Assembly: GCA_030457765.1 (NCBI GenBank)
Contig: JAKDUK010000015.1
Span: forward strand, 1 to 48,439
DNA: 48,439 nt
Reading direction: 5' to 3'
From: Marinobacter sp.
Lineage (GTDB): Bacteria > Pseudomonadota > Gammaproteobacteria > Pseudomonadales > Oleiphilaceae
Shown here: piece after piece, positions 1 to 8,631 of the stretch
Numbering within the stretch: position 1 is the first letter of the stretch
Layout of the letters: every line of letters begins with the position of its first letter
The notes under the pieces: model-generated
Database searches by the model: none
What the model was told of the DNA's origin: nothing
Seen by the model: the letters and a program-made list of their open reading frames with translations, nothing else
Made by a program: the position numbers and the translations under genes

Positions 1-202
1 CCATGCTATACAGCGAGCCACCAAAGTGCGTACCCACATAGTTGGTGTTGTACCAGCGCAGGTTCATTTCTACCGACGCTGAACTGTAGTCATCTGCAAT
101 ATGGGTAACTTTCACGCCAGCGCCGGCATAGGGGCCATAAACGTTCATTATTTTACGCACGCCGTTCGGGCTGGCTATCCAGTTACGCAGTTTTGACATC
201 AT
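1..202 (-). CDS. DUF4442-domain (hotdog-fold) protein, 5' part only
   Basis: This is the N-terminal part, about 67 residues, of a gene running off the left edge. The reverse strand opens with two adjacent ATG codons (202 and 199) and reads MMSKLRNWIASPNG, then GPYAGAGVKVTHIADDYSSA and a WYNTNYVGTHFGGSLYSM segment. The pattern of a GAG-V start, a charged strand and an N-x-x-GTHFGGSL motif is typical of the DUF4442 family, which has a thioesterase-like hotdog fold. Substrate and physiological role are unknown. It is read in the same direction as the acyl-CoA synthetase upstream, but a strong terminator separates them, so it is probably a separate transcription unit. The 3' end is missing, so total length cannot be given. 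Confidence 0.7.
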   Translation of the reverse strand, partial: MMSKLRNWIASPNGVRKIMNVYGPYAGAGVKVTHIADDYSSASVEMNLRWYNTNYVGTHFGGSLYSM

Positions 203-265
203 AGTGATAGGGCTCTTTTATAGCTGTAAGTGATGAAAGATTTGAGGCGGGAGATTATACGATGG

Positions 266-302
266 AAAACAAAAATGGCCCGCAGGAAAAACTGGCGGGC
301 CA
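266..302 (-). terminator. Rho-independent terminator of the acyl-CoA synthetase gene
   Basis: The 8-bp perfect stem TGGCCCGC (276-283) / GCGGGCCA (295-302) is followed on the minus strand by a T-rich run (complement of 266-275). It lies 19 nt beyond the synthetase stop codon. Confidence 0.85.
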
Positions 303-320
303 TAGTGATAGCAGATTTAT

Positions 321-1964
321 TTACTTTATCTGATCACGGATCAGCTTTTTATTGATTTTGCCGACACTCGTTTTGGGAATGTCTTCGGAAAAATCAACCT
401 GGGAGGGAATGGCCCACTTGTTAATCTCGCCTTTATCAACGTAGGTTTGTAGATGGCTTTGAATATCTTCCGCCGTGGCGTGCTCGCCAGGCTTGAGGTT
501 GATCAGAGCATAGGGGCGTTCGCCCCACTTCTCGTCCGGAATGCCCACCACAGCAGCGCCTGCTACAGCGGGGTGCTGGCTGATTAGGTTTTCAAGATCC
601 AATGACGAGAGCCATTCACCGCCGGTTTTAATCACATCTTTGATGCGGTCTTTGATGGTAAGCGTGTAATCTGGCTCCATGGAGGCGACATCGCCTGTAT
701 GCAGCCAACCGCCTTCCCAGAGCTCTTCGCCTTTATCTGGTTGTTTGAAGTAGTTTTGGGTCAGCCAAGGAGCCCGGGCAACAATCTCGCCCTGAGCCTG
801 GCCATCGTGAGCGACCGGGTTGCCTGAAGTATCTACAATTTCCAGGTCCACCATGGGCACGGCAATGCCGGTTTTGATCCTCAAAGCTGTTTGCTGCTCT
901 AGTGGCAACTCCAAATCTTCTGATTTAAGGAAGGTTGTGCTCAACAGCGGGCAGGTCTCAGACATGCCATAGCCGGTGTACATACGGACACCCATTTTAG
1001 CGCCGGCATCGCAAAGGCCTTTGGTCATGGCGCTGCCGCCTATTAGTACCTGCCAGTTGCTCAAATCTGCAGTTTTGATGGACTCTGTGCCCATCATCAT
1101 TTGCATAACGGTTGGCACGCAGTGCGAGAAGGAAACGTTGTGCTCCTTGATCAGATCAACCAGCAATTCCGGCTCATAACGGCCCGGATACACCTGTTTG
1201 ATACCCATCATGGTGGCTGCGTAGGGAACGCCCCAAGCGTGTACGTGGAACATGGGCGTTAGTGGCATGTATACCGATGACGACCGCAGCAGCGGCATTT
1301 CATCATAGGCCGAGAGTGAGCCAGTCATTGCCAGTGTGTGCAGAACAAGCTGGCGGTGGCTGAAGAAAACCCCTTTCGGGTTACCGGTGGTGCCACTGGT
1401 GTAGAAGGTGGTTGCCACACTGTTTTCATCAAAATCGGGGAAATCGAATTCAGTCTCAGCCTTAGCTAGAAGCGCCTCGTATTCGCCGAGGGTATCTAGC
1501 TGAGCGTCCTTCGCCGTTTCATTATCGCTTAGCTGGATATAGGTTTTGACGGTTTTGATCTCGTCTTTTAGCCCTTCCAGAATTGGCAGAAAATCATCGT
1601 GCACCAGCACCACGTCGTCTTCAGCGTGGTTCATGGTATACACAATCTGATCTGGTGAAAGGCGCACGTTAATAGTGTGCAAAACCGCGCCGATCATGGG
1701 AATGGCAAAGAAGCACTCCAAATAACGTGGCGTGTCCCAGTCCATCACCGCCACCGTATCGCCTGGCTTAACGCCGGCATCGGTGAGGGCATTTGCAAGA
1801 CGGTGAATGCGCTCGACCAGATCTGTGTAGGTGTACTTGCTGCGATTGGCGTACACGATTTCCTGATCCGGGGCATATCTTGGTCCGGAAAGCAGCAGTT
1901 GTTTGATTAGAAGAGGGTATTGGTGGGCATTGTCGGCTGCGGGTAAAATTCGGGTTTGTGCCAT
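321..1964 (-). CDS. AlkK-like medium/long-chain fatty acyl-CoA synthetase (AMP-forming)
   Basis: An ANL-superfamily adenylating enzyme of 547 aa that activates fatty acids to acyl-CoA with ATP. Visible motifs are the P-loop-like TSGTTGNPKG near residue 190, the MFHVHAWG segment typical of AlkK-type synthetases, YTGYGMSET, the TGD motif (WLHTGDVA), and the C-terminal VGKINKK carrying the expected catalytic lysine. An in-frame ATG lies upstream at 1985, but the ATG at 1964 is preceded by AGAGGA at 8-nt spacing and fits homologue N-termini better. With AlkB and an acyl-CoA dehydrogenase nearby, a role in funnelling alkane-derived fatty acids into beta-oxidation is reasonable, but chain-length preference cannot be read from sequence. 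It is monocistronic, with terminators on both sides. Confidence 0.88.
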   Translation of the reverse strand: MAQTRILPAADNAHQYPLLIKQLLLSGPRYAPDQEIVYANRSKYTYTDLVERIHRLANALTDAGVKPGDTVAVMDWDTPRYLECFFAIPMIGAVLHTINVRLSPDQIVYTMNHAEDDVVLVHDDFLPILEGLKDEIKTVKTYIQLSDNETAKDAQLDTLGEYEALLAKAETEFDFPDFDENSVATTFYTSGTTGNPKGVFFSHRQLVLHTLAMTGSLSAYDEMPLLRSSSVYMPLTPMFHVHAWGVPYAATMMGIKQVYPGRYEPELLVDLIKEHNVSFSHCVPTVMQMMMGTESIKTADLSNWQVLIGGSAMTKGLCDAGAKMGVRMYTGYGMSETCPLLSTTFLKSEDLELPLEQQTALRIKTGIAVPMVDLEIVDTSGNPVAHDGQAQGEIVARAPWLTQNYFKQPDKGEELWEGGWLHTGDVASMEPDYTLTIKDRIKDVIKTGGEWLSSLDLENLISQHPAVAGAAVVGIPDEKWGERPYALINLKPGEHATAEDIQSHLQTYVDKGEINKWAIPSQVDFSEDIPKTSVGKINKKLIRDQIK

Positions 1965-2050
1965 GTCTGGAATCCTCTTTCCCATGTGTTTATTTTATCT
2001 GAGACGTTGGTTCAATCTGACATAAATTGAGTAAAACCGGAAGCTTGCAT

Positions 2051-2086
2051 AAAAATTCCATTAGCGCCTGATCAGCGCTAATGGAA
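2051..2086 (-). terminator. Rho-independent terminator of the mrp operon
   Basis: A 12-bp perfect stem (2056-2067 with 2075-2086; loop 2068-2074) is followed on the minus strand by five T residues (2055-2051). It lies just beyond mrpG. Confidence 0.88.
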
Positions 2087-2109
2087 AAGGATGCCACTGA
2101 AGGGCGGCG

Positions 2110-2442
2110 CTACTGATGCCAAGGATTGCCTTCGGTGTCCTTAACGGTTTTCACACCTATGTGCATAGCCGCCTTGGCCAGCATGTTGGCACTCACCGGA
2201 GCAGTCATAAACAAAAAGACGGTGATCAGGATTTCGGAAAAATCGATACCCTGGTCCACACTGCTGAAGTAAATAACCGAACTTAGCATGATAGCACCCA
2301 CGCCAACGGTGGTCGCTTTGGTTGGGCCGTGCAGTCGGGTGTAAAAGTCTGGCAACCGGGCCAGGCCGATGGCGCCGACCAGCGTGAAAGCACCACCGAA
2401 CAGCAACAGCGCCGAAATGGCGTATTCCGCGAATTGGCTCAT
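2110..2442 (-). CDS. mrpG: Mrp-type Na+/H+ antiporter subunit G
   Basis: A small membrane protein of 110 aa, the last gene of the Mrp/Mnh/Pha antiporter operon. Three hydrophobic segments are visible. The segment GLARLPDFYTRLHGPTKATT is the family signature of MrpG/PhaG, and LDFSEILITVFLFMTAPVSA-like sequence follows. It belongs to the hetero-oligomeric inner-membrane complex that exchanges cytoplasmic Na+ for protons; the exact role of G is not settled. The start at 2442 has GGAG 7 nt upstream. It lies 15 nt after mrpF, the only non-overlapping junction of the operon. Confidence 0.92.
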   Translation of the reverse strand: MSQFAEYAISALLLFGGAFTLVGAIGLARLPDFYTRLHGPTKATTVGVGAIMLSSVIYFSSVDQGIDFSEILITVFLFMTAPVSANMLAKAAMHIGVKTVKDTEGNPWHQ

Positions 2443-2457
2443 GATGTACTCCGTTTA

Positions 2458-2727
2458 TTATTCAATGACGCTACCCCGCTTCAGATATTTAGCCATGGCC
2501 ACGGTACTGACAAAGCCCATAACCGCAATTAACAAGGCAGACTCAAGGTACATGCGAGTGCCCAACGTAATGCCCAGCAAGATAATCAGCGCAATGGCAT
2601 TGATATAAAGCGTATCAATGGCCAGAACCCGGTCCGGCTCATCTGGCCCTTTGATTAAACGGTATACGTTGAGCAGAGCGGCCAGGGTCACCATGCCAAT
2701 GGTGAGGTACAAAGCAATGGTGATCAT
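2458..2727 (-). CDS. mrpF: Mrp-type Na+/H+ antiporter subunit F
   Basis: A membrane protein of 89 aa with three predicted transmembrane segments. The sequence LIKGPDEPDRVLAIDTLYIN is the diagnostic MrpF/PhaF/MnhF motif, containing the GP-x-x-PDRV-x-A-x-D element. It is a structural subunit of the Mrp complex, needed for assembly in characterised systems. Its start overlaps the end of mrpE by 4 nt (ATGA junction), so translation is probably coupled. Length and position in the operon are standard. Confidence 0.92.
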   Translation of the reverse strand: MITIALYLTIGMVTLAALLNVYRLIKGPDEPDRVLAIDTLYINAIALIILLGITLGTRMYLESALLIAVMGFVSTVAMAKYLKRGSVIE

Positions 2728-3212
2728 TGGAACATCTCCATCAACGGCTTTTCGTAGCTGTTGTAGATATCGTTAATAACCTCCTGATCGCTGGCGGCAT
2801 CCAGCGCATGAATCAGTAGGGTTTTGTTATCGTCGCTGATATCTGCACTGACGGTTCCAGGGGTAAGCGAAATGGTGCTTGCCAGAATGGATATGGCCAG
2901 CGGATGTTCAAGCTTCAGTGGGTAGCTGATAAAAACCGGGCGGGGTGAGCGGGGGCTGAGAATGAGCCAAGCCACAGAAAAACTGGCGATCACAATATCC
3001 TTAAGCACGCGCAGTATGTACGCGGGCATGCGCCAAGGCTTTTTAAAGCCAGGCCGCTCGGGCCAGAACCCGTGGGTGAGCTGGGGGATTATCCAGGCGA
3101 GGATGAGCCCCAGCACCACGCTGCCACCAGTTACTCCATCGCTGAGGATCTGCCAAGTCAGGAATAGAACCCAACTAAGCCAGGGTTGAGGAAAATTTAA
3201 GCGATCAAACAT
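2724..3212 (-). CDS. mrpE: Mrp-type Na+/H+ antiporter subunit E
   Basis: A protein of 162 aa of the MrpE/PhaE/MnhE family. The N-terminus has two closely spaced hydrophobic segments (about 12-50). The family motif is seen in PLAISILASTISLTPGTVSA followed by LLIHALDA. The C-terminal half is predicted to be cytoplasmic. It overlaps the mrpD stop by 1 nt and the mrpF start by 4 nt. It is part of the Na+/H+ antiporter complex; nothing atypical is visible. Confidence 0.92.
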   Translation of the reverse strand: MFDRLNFPQPWLSWVLFLTWQILSDGVTGGSVVLGLILAWIIPQLTHGFWPERPGFKKPWRMPAYILRVLKDIVIASFSVAWLILSPRSPRPVFISYPLKLEHPLAISILASTISLTPGTVSADISDDNKTLLIHALDAASDQEVINDIYNSYEKPLMEMFQ

Positions 3213-4750
3213 TAATGACTCTCCCCAACCAACGGGTTCTGCGGAACGTGCACGGGTGTTTGCAGAATATTGATATAGCCACGGTTGTCGTGCAACTGCT
3301 CAGCGGTGGCGCGAGTGTAGTCACTTACGGGCCCTGCCAGTACAACGATTAACATGGTGAGGCAGGTGAGAATACCAGTGGAGATTGACACTCTGTTGTT
3401 GATGGGTTCTGGGGTTTCCACGTGGCCGTCCACGTGCCACCAAAAAACGATGCTGCCGGCGCGGCTATACGCAATCAACGTTAGGAAGCTGCCCACCAAC
3501 AGAACTCCCCATAACCAGGCCATTTCGACGCCTGGCTCAACGGATTGGAGAATCAGCAATTTGCCAAAAAAGCCGCTCAAGGGAGGTAAGCCGGCGGCGG
3601 CCACAGCCCCAATAAAAAACAGCACGCTCAGGAGTGTCTGGTGGCGCATTTTTGGTGCGGTAACAATGCTGTCACCGGCCAAACCTCTTTGGCTTGCGAC
3701 CAACTCAGAAACCAGAAACAGGGCGGCAACCGTCCAGGTTGTGCTTACCAGATAGAACAGCGCAGCCGACAGGCCTGCTACAGAACCAAGAGCGATAGGT
3801 GCAAGCAACGTACCTACGGAGATAATAACCTGCCAGGCTACCAGTGTTTTCAAGCTATCCGCACCCAGAGCACCAATAACACCCATACTAAGAGTGATCA
3901 GGGCCAACGGGAACAGCCAGTCCATACCCAAATTAGCCAATTCTCCGGCGCCTTCTCCGAAGATCAGCAGGAACACTCTTACAATGGCGTAAATGCCCAC
4001 CTTGGTCATAACCGCAAACAGTGCAGCCACGGGCGCTGTTGCACGTGCGTAGGCCTTGGGTAACCAGAAACACAGGGGCAAAATTGCCGCCTTAAGGCCG
4101 AAAACCACCAGGAGCATCATGCCACCGGCTTTCACAAGGTTCAGGTTGTTGCCTGTAACCTGTGGGATTTTCACAGCCAAATCCGCCATGTTCAGTGTGC
4201 CGGTAACGCTGTAAATCATGCCAACACCGATCAGGAAAAGTGCCGAGCCCACCAGGTTAAGGGCAACATAGTGAAGCCCGGGGACGGTTCGCGCCGTACC
4301 ACCGCCGTGCATCAGCAAGCCGTAAGAGGCAATAAGCAGTACCTCAAAGGCAACGAACAGGTTGAACAGATCGCCGGTTAGAAAGGCAATATTCAGGCCC
4401 ATCAGCTGGAACAAAAACAGCGCGTGGAACTGCCGGTTGCCCTCATCGGCACCGCCACTGGCGTAGATGTGACAGAACAGCCCGAGAATTCCGGTGAGCG
4501 CCAGCATGAGTGCGGCTAGCCGGTCGAGAACAAGAACGATGCCAAAGGGTGGCTGCCAGTTGCCAAATGCATAAATGCGATAGCTGTCATCACTGGCCAG
4601 TACCAGCAACACAATGGACGAGGCCAGCGAGATTACTGTAATCGTAAGCGCCAGAGTGCGGCGTAGGCTGATCGGCGCATAGCCCATAACAACCTGAAGA
4701 ATACCGCCAAGCAGAGGTATCAGAATCGGAGCGATAAGCCAGTGAGTCAT
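3212..4750 (-). CDS. mrpD: Mrp-type Na+/H+ antiporter subunit D (NuoN/NuoM-like)
   Basis: A polytopic membrane protein of 512 aa with about 14 hydrophobic segments, homologous to proton-translocating subunits of respiratory complex I. The DLFNLFVAFEVLLIASYGLL segment holds the conserved glutamate of the proton-conducting domain. The Lys-containing helices LKAAILPLCFWLPKAYARA and VAALFAVMTKVGIYAIVRV are clear. Together with MrpA it forms the ion-translocating core. The start overlaps mrpC by 4 nt (ATGA), consistent with translational coupling. Confidence 0.94.
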   Translation of the reverse strand: MTHWLIAPILIPLLGGILQVVMGYAPISLRRTLALTITVISLASSIVLLVLASDDSYRIYAFGNWQPPFGIVLVLDRLAALMLALTGILGLFCHIYASGGADEGNRQFHALFLFQLMGLNIAFLTGDLFNLFVAFEVLLIASYGLLMHGGGTARTVPGLHYVALNLVGSALFLIGVGMIYSVTGTLNMADLAVKIPQVTGNNLNLVKAGGMMLLVVFGLKAAILPLCFWLPKAYARATAPVAALFAVMTKVGIYAIVRVFLLIFGEGAGELANLGMDWLFPLALITLSMGVIGALGADSLKTLVAWQVIISVGTLLAPIALGSVAGLSAALFYLVSTTWTVAALFLVSELVASQRGLAGDSIVTAPKMRHQTLLSVLFFIGAVAAAGLPPLSGFFGKLLILQSVEPGVEMAWLWGVLLVGSFLTLIAYSRAGSIVFWWHVDGHVETPEPINNRVSISTGILTCLTMLIVVLAGPVSDYTRATAEQLHDNRGYINILQTPVHVPQNPLVGESH

Positions 4751-5115
4751 TTACCGGTTACCTCCCGCTCTTGTTTCGATGAAGGAGGTGCTTTCTCACG
4801 TTTGCCGTCCACATGATCATTGTTGTTGTCTGCCAGGTTACGTAGAGACAGAACAACCAGAAACGCTGTCATGGCAAAGCCAATTACGATAGCTGTGAGC
4901 ACCAGTGCCTGGGGCAGTGGATCCGTATAGTTGGCTGAGGTTCCTATCACTGGTTGCTGGCCAGTTGCCAGACGACCGGAAGCAAACAGGAACAGGTTTA
5001 CACCGTAGGACAACAGAGTCAGACCCATAATCACCGGGAAGGTGCGAGCACGTAGCAGCAGATAAACGCCAGATGCGGTTAAGGCACCGATAACCAGTGC
5101 AAATAACAGTTCCAT
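4747..5115 (-). CDS. mrpC: Mrp-type Na+/H+ antiporter subunit C (NuoK-like)
   Basis: A protein of 122 aa with three hydrophobic segments, homologous to NuoK of complex I. The LTLLSYGVNLFLFASGR and DPLPQALVLTAIVIGFA segments are conserved family features, the second holding the PLPQALVLTAIVI motif. The last 25 residues are charged and hydrophilic (VDGKREKAPPSSKQERE), a cytoplasmic tail of the kind seen in many proteobacterial MrpC proteins. The start codon shares one base with the mrpAB stop, and the end overlaps mrpD by 4 nt. Confidence 0.93.
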   Translation of the reverse strand: MELLFALVIGALTASGVYLLLRARTFPVIMGLTLLSYGVNLFLFASGRLATGQQPVIGTSANYTDPLPQALVLTAIVIGFAMTAFLVVLSLRNLADNNNDHVDGKREKAPPSSKQEREVTGK

Positions 5116-7916
5116 TACACACCCTCCTGTTTGCTTTTGATGGCCGAGTGAGGCGACAACCGGCCAATGCTGACCAGCGCCAGCAAAGTAGCGCCAATCA
5201 CTGCCATGTAAACGCCAAGGTCGAACACCAAAGCCGAAGCGACTTCAAACTTACCCACTACAGGCCAATTGATGTAACCAAAGGCGGTTGTCAGGAATGG
5301 ATAGCCAAAGGCCAGGCTGCCGGCGCCTGCAATGGTCGCAAACAGCAGGCCGAGGCCAATCACGTTATGGTAACGGAACGAAATACGGTCCTGGGTCCAG
5401 ATCATGCCGCTGGCAATATACTGAAGAATCAGGGCGACAGAGGTAATCAGACCGGCGATAAAGCCACCACCCGGCATGTTATGACCGCGCAGGAAGATAT
5501 AGGCAGACACCATGAGTGCCAGTGGCAACATGGGCCGGGCAATTTGCCTGAGCATTAGAGGGTAGTGGTCTCGCGTCCAGGCATGTCCCAAGCCATCTCC
5601 GGGGGGCGGTGTTAGCGCAACGTTTTTGAGCATGGCATAAATGCCTAACGCGGCAATGGCCAGCACGGTTATCTCGCCCAGCGTATCGAAACCGCGGAAA
5701 TCGACCAGGATAACGTTCACTACGTTGGTTCCGCCGCCGCCCGGTTTGCTGTTCTCCAGGAAGAAGTCGGAAATGGAACTGAACGGCTGGGTTAGCATGG
5801 CCAGCGTGATCACTGTCATCCCTGTACCCACCGCCAGCGCGATGAGGATATCGCGGATGCGCTGTGTCCTGGAGCTCTCCATGGGTGTCCAGGATGGCAT
5901 GTAGTAAAGCGCCAGCATTAACAGCACAATGGTGACAACCTCTACTGAAAGCTGCGTCATGGCCAGATCTGGCGCTGAGAAACGGGCGAAGGTCAGTGCC
6001 ACAATCAGGCCAACAACACTCAGCAGCACCAATGCGTAAAAGCGCTCCCGATGCCAAACGACCGTTGCCAGTGCACATACCATAAGCACACAGGCGGCAA
6101 TTCCTGTTGGCCAATCAATAGTGCTCAGGCCATTCTCGCCAATATGAAATCCATTGGTTGCCAGCGGATAGGCCGTGACTGCAATCACGCTTACCACGAG
6201 CAATATGGCGTAGCGCTGCAGAGATCCATTTTCAAGCCACCCGGTAAATTGATTGGCCTGATTTACGAATTTTGACACCAGATTTTCAAAAACGGCCTTG
6301 CCGTCAACTTCCTTGAAGCGCGCATGGAAATTGAAAAAGCGCTCCCGTTGACTGTACATGAGCAAGCCACCCAAAAACGCCATAAAACTCATTAGCAACG
6401 GCAGGTTAAAGCCGTGAACAACCGCCAGTTGGTAGTCCGGCACATTGCCGCCGAGCGTGGCAGATGCGGCAGAATACAGCAGCGGCCCTACGGAAATGGT
6501 GGGGAATACACCAACCATTACGCAGGCAAATACCAGAATTTCCACTGGAAACTTCATGTATCTGGGCGGCTCGTGGGGTGGAAATTTTGGCAAATCCACG
6601 GGCTTGCCATTGAAGAAAACGTCGTGAATGAAGCGGGCAGAGTAGGCAACCGCAAAAACGCCCGCCAGAGTTGCCACGATGGGCGGAACCCAGGCCCACA
6701 GGCCGGTAAGATTGAGCTGCAATGATTCGGCAAAAAACATTTCTTTGCTGAGGAAGCCATTAAGCAGTGGAACGCCTGCCATAGAAGCTGCAGCAACCAT
6801 GGCCAGTGTTGCGGTGTGGGGCATATATCGCCAAAGGCCGTTGATTCGACGCATATCCCGGGTGCCGGTTTCGTGGTCAATGATACCGGCTGCCATGAAC
6901 AACGACGCCTTGAAGGTGGCGTGGTTGATTACGTGGAATATCGCAGCAACGGCGGCCAATTGAGTGCCCATACCGAGCAGCAGTGTGATCAGCCCCAGGT
7001 GGCTTACTGTGGAATACGCAAGCAGCCCTTTAAGGTCGTGCTTGAACATCGCGATATAGGCGCCGAGCAAAAGAGTGGCCATGCCAGTGAAACTGACCAT
7101 ATAGAACCATTGCTCGGTTCCGGCCAACGCTGGATACAGGCGGGCCATCAAAAATATGCCGGCTTTTACCATGGTGGCAGAGTGCAGGTACGCAGAAACC
7201 GGTGTGGGTGCCTGCATGGCGTGGGGTAGCCAGAAATGAAACGGGAACTGGGCCGACTTGGTAAAGGCGCCGAGTAGAATCAGGGTCAGTGCCACCGGAT
7301 ACCAGGCGTGCGCTTTGATCTGGTCACCTGCGGCAAGCACGTCGTCCAATTCAAAACTGCCAACAATGTTGCCGATAATCAGAATGCCGGCCATCAGAGC
7401 CAGCCCGCCTCCGCCGGTCACGGCCAGTGCCATTCGGGCACCGCGCCGTGCGTCCTGTTTATGAGTCCAAAAGCTGATCAGCAGGAACGAGGTCAGGCTG
7501 GTAAGCTCCCAGAAAATCAACATTAACAGCAGGTTGCCAGATAGCACTATGCCCAGCATCGAGCCTTTAAAGCACAAAAGCAGTGAATAAAACTTGGCTA
7601 CGTTCTCGTGAGCCTTGAGGTAATAATGGGCATAGATAATGACCAATAGGCCGATAACCAATATTAACAGCGCAAACAGCAGTGCCAGACCATCCAAGCG
7701 AAAGCTGAACGAAAGCCCGAGGATCGGAAGCCACTCGTAGCTGTCCAGCACGGTGCCGCCTGCGGCAAGAACAGACCAATGTGGAAACAGGGCTGCCAGT
7801 GCAACCAGTGCAGGCACAGACGATGCTATTGCAATAGCGGTTCGCCCACCCTGGGCAAAAAAGGGTGCGGCTATGGCACCCAGAAATGGCAGTAGTACAA
7901 CCAGCGGTAGCGACAT
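5115..7916 (-). CDS. mrpA: Fused MrpA-MrpB subunit of Na+/H+ antiporter (PhaAB type)
   Basis: A 933-aa protein joining MrpA and MrpB in one chain, as in group-2 (six-gene) Mrp operons. Residues 1 to about 500 are the NuoL-like antiporter core: the helix FWELTSLTSFLLISFW carries the conserved Glu, and QFPFHFWLPHAMQAPTPVSA is the Lys/His helix region. About 600-770 is the MrpA-specific C-terminal domain (FSAPDLAMTQLSVEVVTIVL). From about 790, the stretch from PLMLRQIARPMLPLAL through GHNMPGGGFIAGLI is MrpB. The ATG at 7916 has GAGG 6 nt upstream. It is the first gene of the operon; it carries proton and probably Na+ movement and supports pH and Na+ homeostasis in sea water. Confidence 0.94.
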   Translation of the reverse strand: MSLPLVVLLPFLGAIAAPFFAQGGRTAIAIASSVPALVALAALFPHWSVLAAGGTVLDSYEWLPILGLSFSFRLDGLALLFALLILVIGLLVIIYAHYYLKAHENVAKFYSLLLCFKGSMLGIVLSGNLLLMLIFWELTSLTSFLLISFWTHKQDARRGARMALAVTGGGGLALMAGILIIGNIVGSFELDDVLAAGDQIKAHAWYPVALTLILLGAFTKSAQFPFHFWLPHAMQAPTPVSAYLHSATMVKAGIFLMARLYPALAGTEQWFYMVSFTGMATLLLGAYIAMFKHDLKGLLAYSTVSHLGLITLLLGMGTQLAAVAAIFHVINHATFKASLFMAAGIIDHETGTRDMRRINGLWRYMPHTATLAMVAAASMAGVPLLNGFLSKEMFFAESLQLNLTGLWAWVPPIVATLAGVFAVAYSARFIHDVFFNGKPVDLPKFPPHEPPRYMKFPVEILVFACVMVGVFPTISVGPLLYSAASATLGGNVPDYQLAVVHGFNLPLLMSFMAFLGGLLMYSQRERFFNFHARFKEVDGKAVFENLVSKFVNQANQFTGWLENGSLQRYAILLVVSVIAVTAYPLATNGFHIGENGLSTIDWPTGIAACVLMVCALATVVWHRERFYALVLLSVVGLIVALTFARFSAPDLAMTQLSVEVVTIVLLMLALYYMPSWTPMESSRTQRIRDILIALAVGTGMTVITLAMLTQPFSSISDFFLENSKPGGGGTNVVNVILVDFRGFDTLGEITVLAIAALGIYAMLKNVALTPPPGDGLGHAWTRDHYPLMLRQIARPMLPLALMVSAYIFLRGHNMPGGGFIAGLITSVALILQYIASGMIWTQDRISFRYHNVIGLGLLFATIAGAGSLAFGYPFLTTAFGYINWPVVGKFEVASALVFDLGVYMAVIGATLLALVSIGRLSPHSAIKSKQEGV

Positions 7917-8289
7917 CGCAACCTCGTTAGCGGTTTTCTTTTCTTATGAATGAAGGTGGTTTACAAGCCTGAGTCTAGTCTCCAGTTGGCCACAGTGCAT
8001 TAATCGCATTCAGGCGATTATGGCCAGCAAAAGAGGTTGGATCAGCGAGAGGTTGGTGGGTCGGGGAAGTAAGGTAAACGCCCACGATGCCGCGCGATGT
8101 CGGCGGTAAGGGGAGGGCGATTGATCTGCATGCAGCCGACGGACCTTGCGGTCATGGTTGCTCCGTTAGTAAAACCTGAAAACCGATGATACGTGCCCGG
8201 GCTCGCAGGTCAAGTCAACTTGTGATTGATCAATAGGTTGACGAGGTGTTTGAGGGTGACGTGCAGGGGCGGTGTTACGCCCCTTTCAG
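7917..8289. other. Intergenic region upstream of the mrp operon, no gene seen
   Basis: These 373 bp hold the mrp promoter region. Structures seen are a 7-bp inverted repeat TAATCGC (8001-8007) / GCGATTA (8014-8020), which could be an operator, and a hairpin AGGGGCG (8265-8271) / CGCCCCT (8278-8284) just beyond the small minus-strand ORF, with no T-run on that strand. A short reverse-strand frame beginning near 8152 lacks protein-like composition, so I do not call it. Confidence 0.5.
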
Positions 8290-8454
8290 TCACTCGGCCA
8301 ATTTGAGTGCCTTAAAGATAGCCTCGGCTTCGGCCTCCAGAACCCGGCTGTGCAGGCTGCTGCCTTGGCGGGTAGCCTGTTCAATCTGCGCAAGCTTCAT
8401 ACTGTATAGCCGGCTAAGAACTTCAGCCTGAGTTTGTCGAACTGGTGCGTTCAT
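8290..8454 (-). CDS. Small hypothetical protein, 54 aa
   Basis: This 54-aa reverse-strand frame starts at ATG 8454 and ends at TGA 8290-8292. GGGAGA sits 9 nt before the start. The product begins MNAPVRQTQAEVLSRLYSMK and ends RVLEAEAEAIFKALKLAE; it is strongly helix-forming, with regularly spaced Leu/Ala and Glu/Lys, and lacks a signal peptide or membrane segment. The composition looks like a real small protein rather than a random frame, but I do not recognise a family. It lies divergently from the acyl-CoA dehydrogenase (177 nt between starts) and upstream of mrp in the same direction. Function unknown. Confidence 0.5.
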   Translation of the reverse strand: MNAPVRQTQAEVLSRLYSMKLAQIEQATRQGSSLHSRVLEAEAEAIFKALKLAE

Positions 8455-8536
8455 GGCACTTCATCTCCCACATAACACCTGTCAATATACTTTACGGAAA
8501 CATCCAGCCAGTGGCCGTTAGGGTAACCCAGTGCAT

Positions 8537-8571
8537 AACCCGGGCCAAACCGGGTTCCCAGGAAAACCTGG
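8537..8571 (+). promoter_or_regulatory. Two tandem hairpins in the leader of the acyl-CoA dehydrogenase gene
   Basis: AACCCGG (8537-8543) pairs with CCGGGTT (8550-8556), and directly after it CCAGG (8558-8562) pairs with CCTGG (8567-8571). They lie 60-95 nt before the start codon, and could be a regulator site or an mRNA-stabilising 5' structure. No T-run follows, so a terminator is unlikely. Confidence 0.35.
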
Positions 8572-8631
8572 TTGTGAGAGCCTATAGACAAACCAAAAGA
8601 TTCTCCAGCCAATCATCAGGAAACTGCATTA

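Noticed and set aside
5479..6114. Open frame of 211 codons on the minus strand inside mrpAB
   Set aside because: It lies in another frame of a clear MrpA-MrpB gene and has Cys/Arg-rich shadow composition.
8040..8152. Short reverse-strand frame in the mrp upstream region
   Set aside because: About 37 codons, Arg/Pro-rich, no ribosome-binding site; probably not coding.
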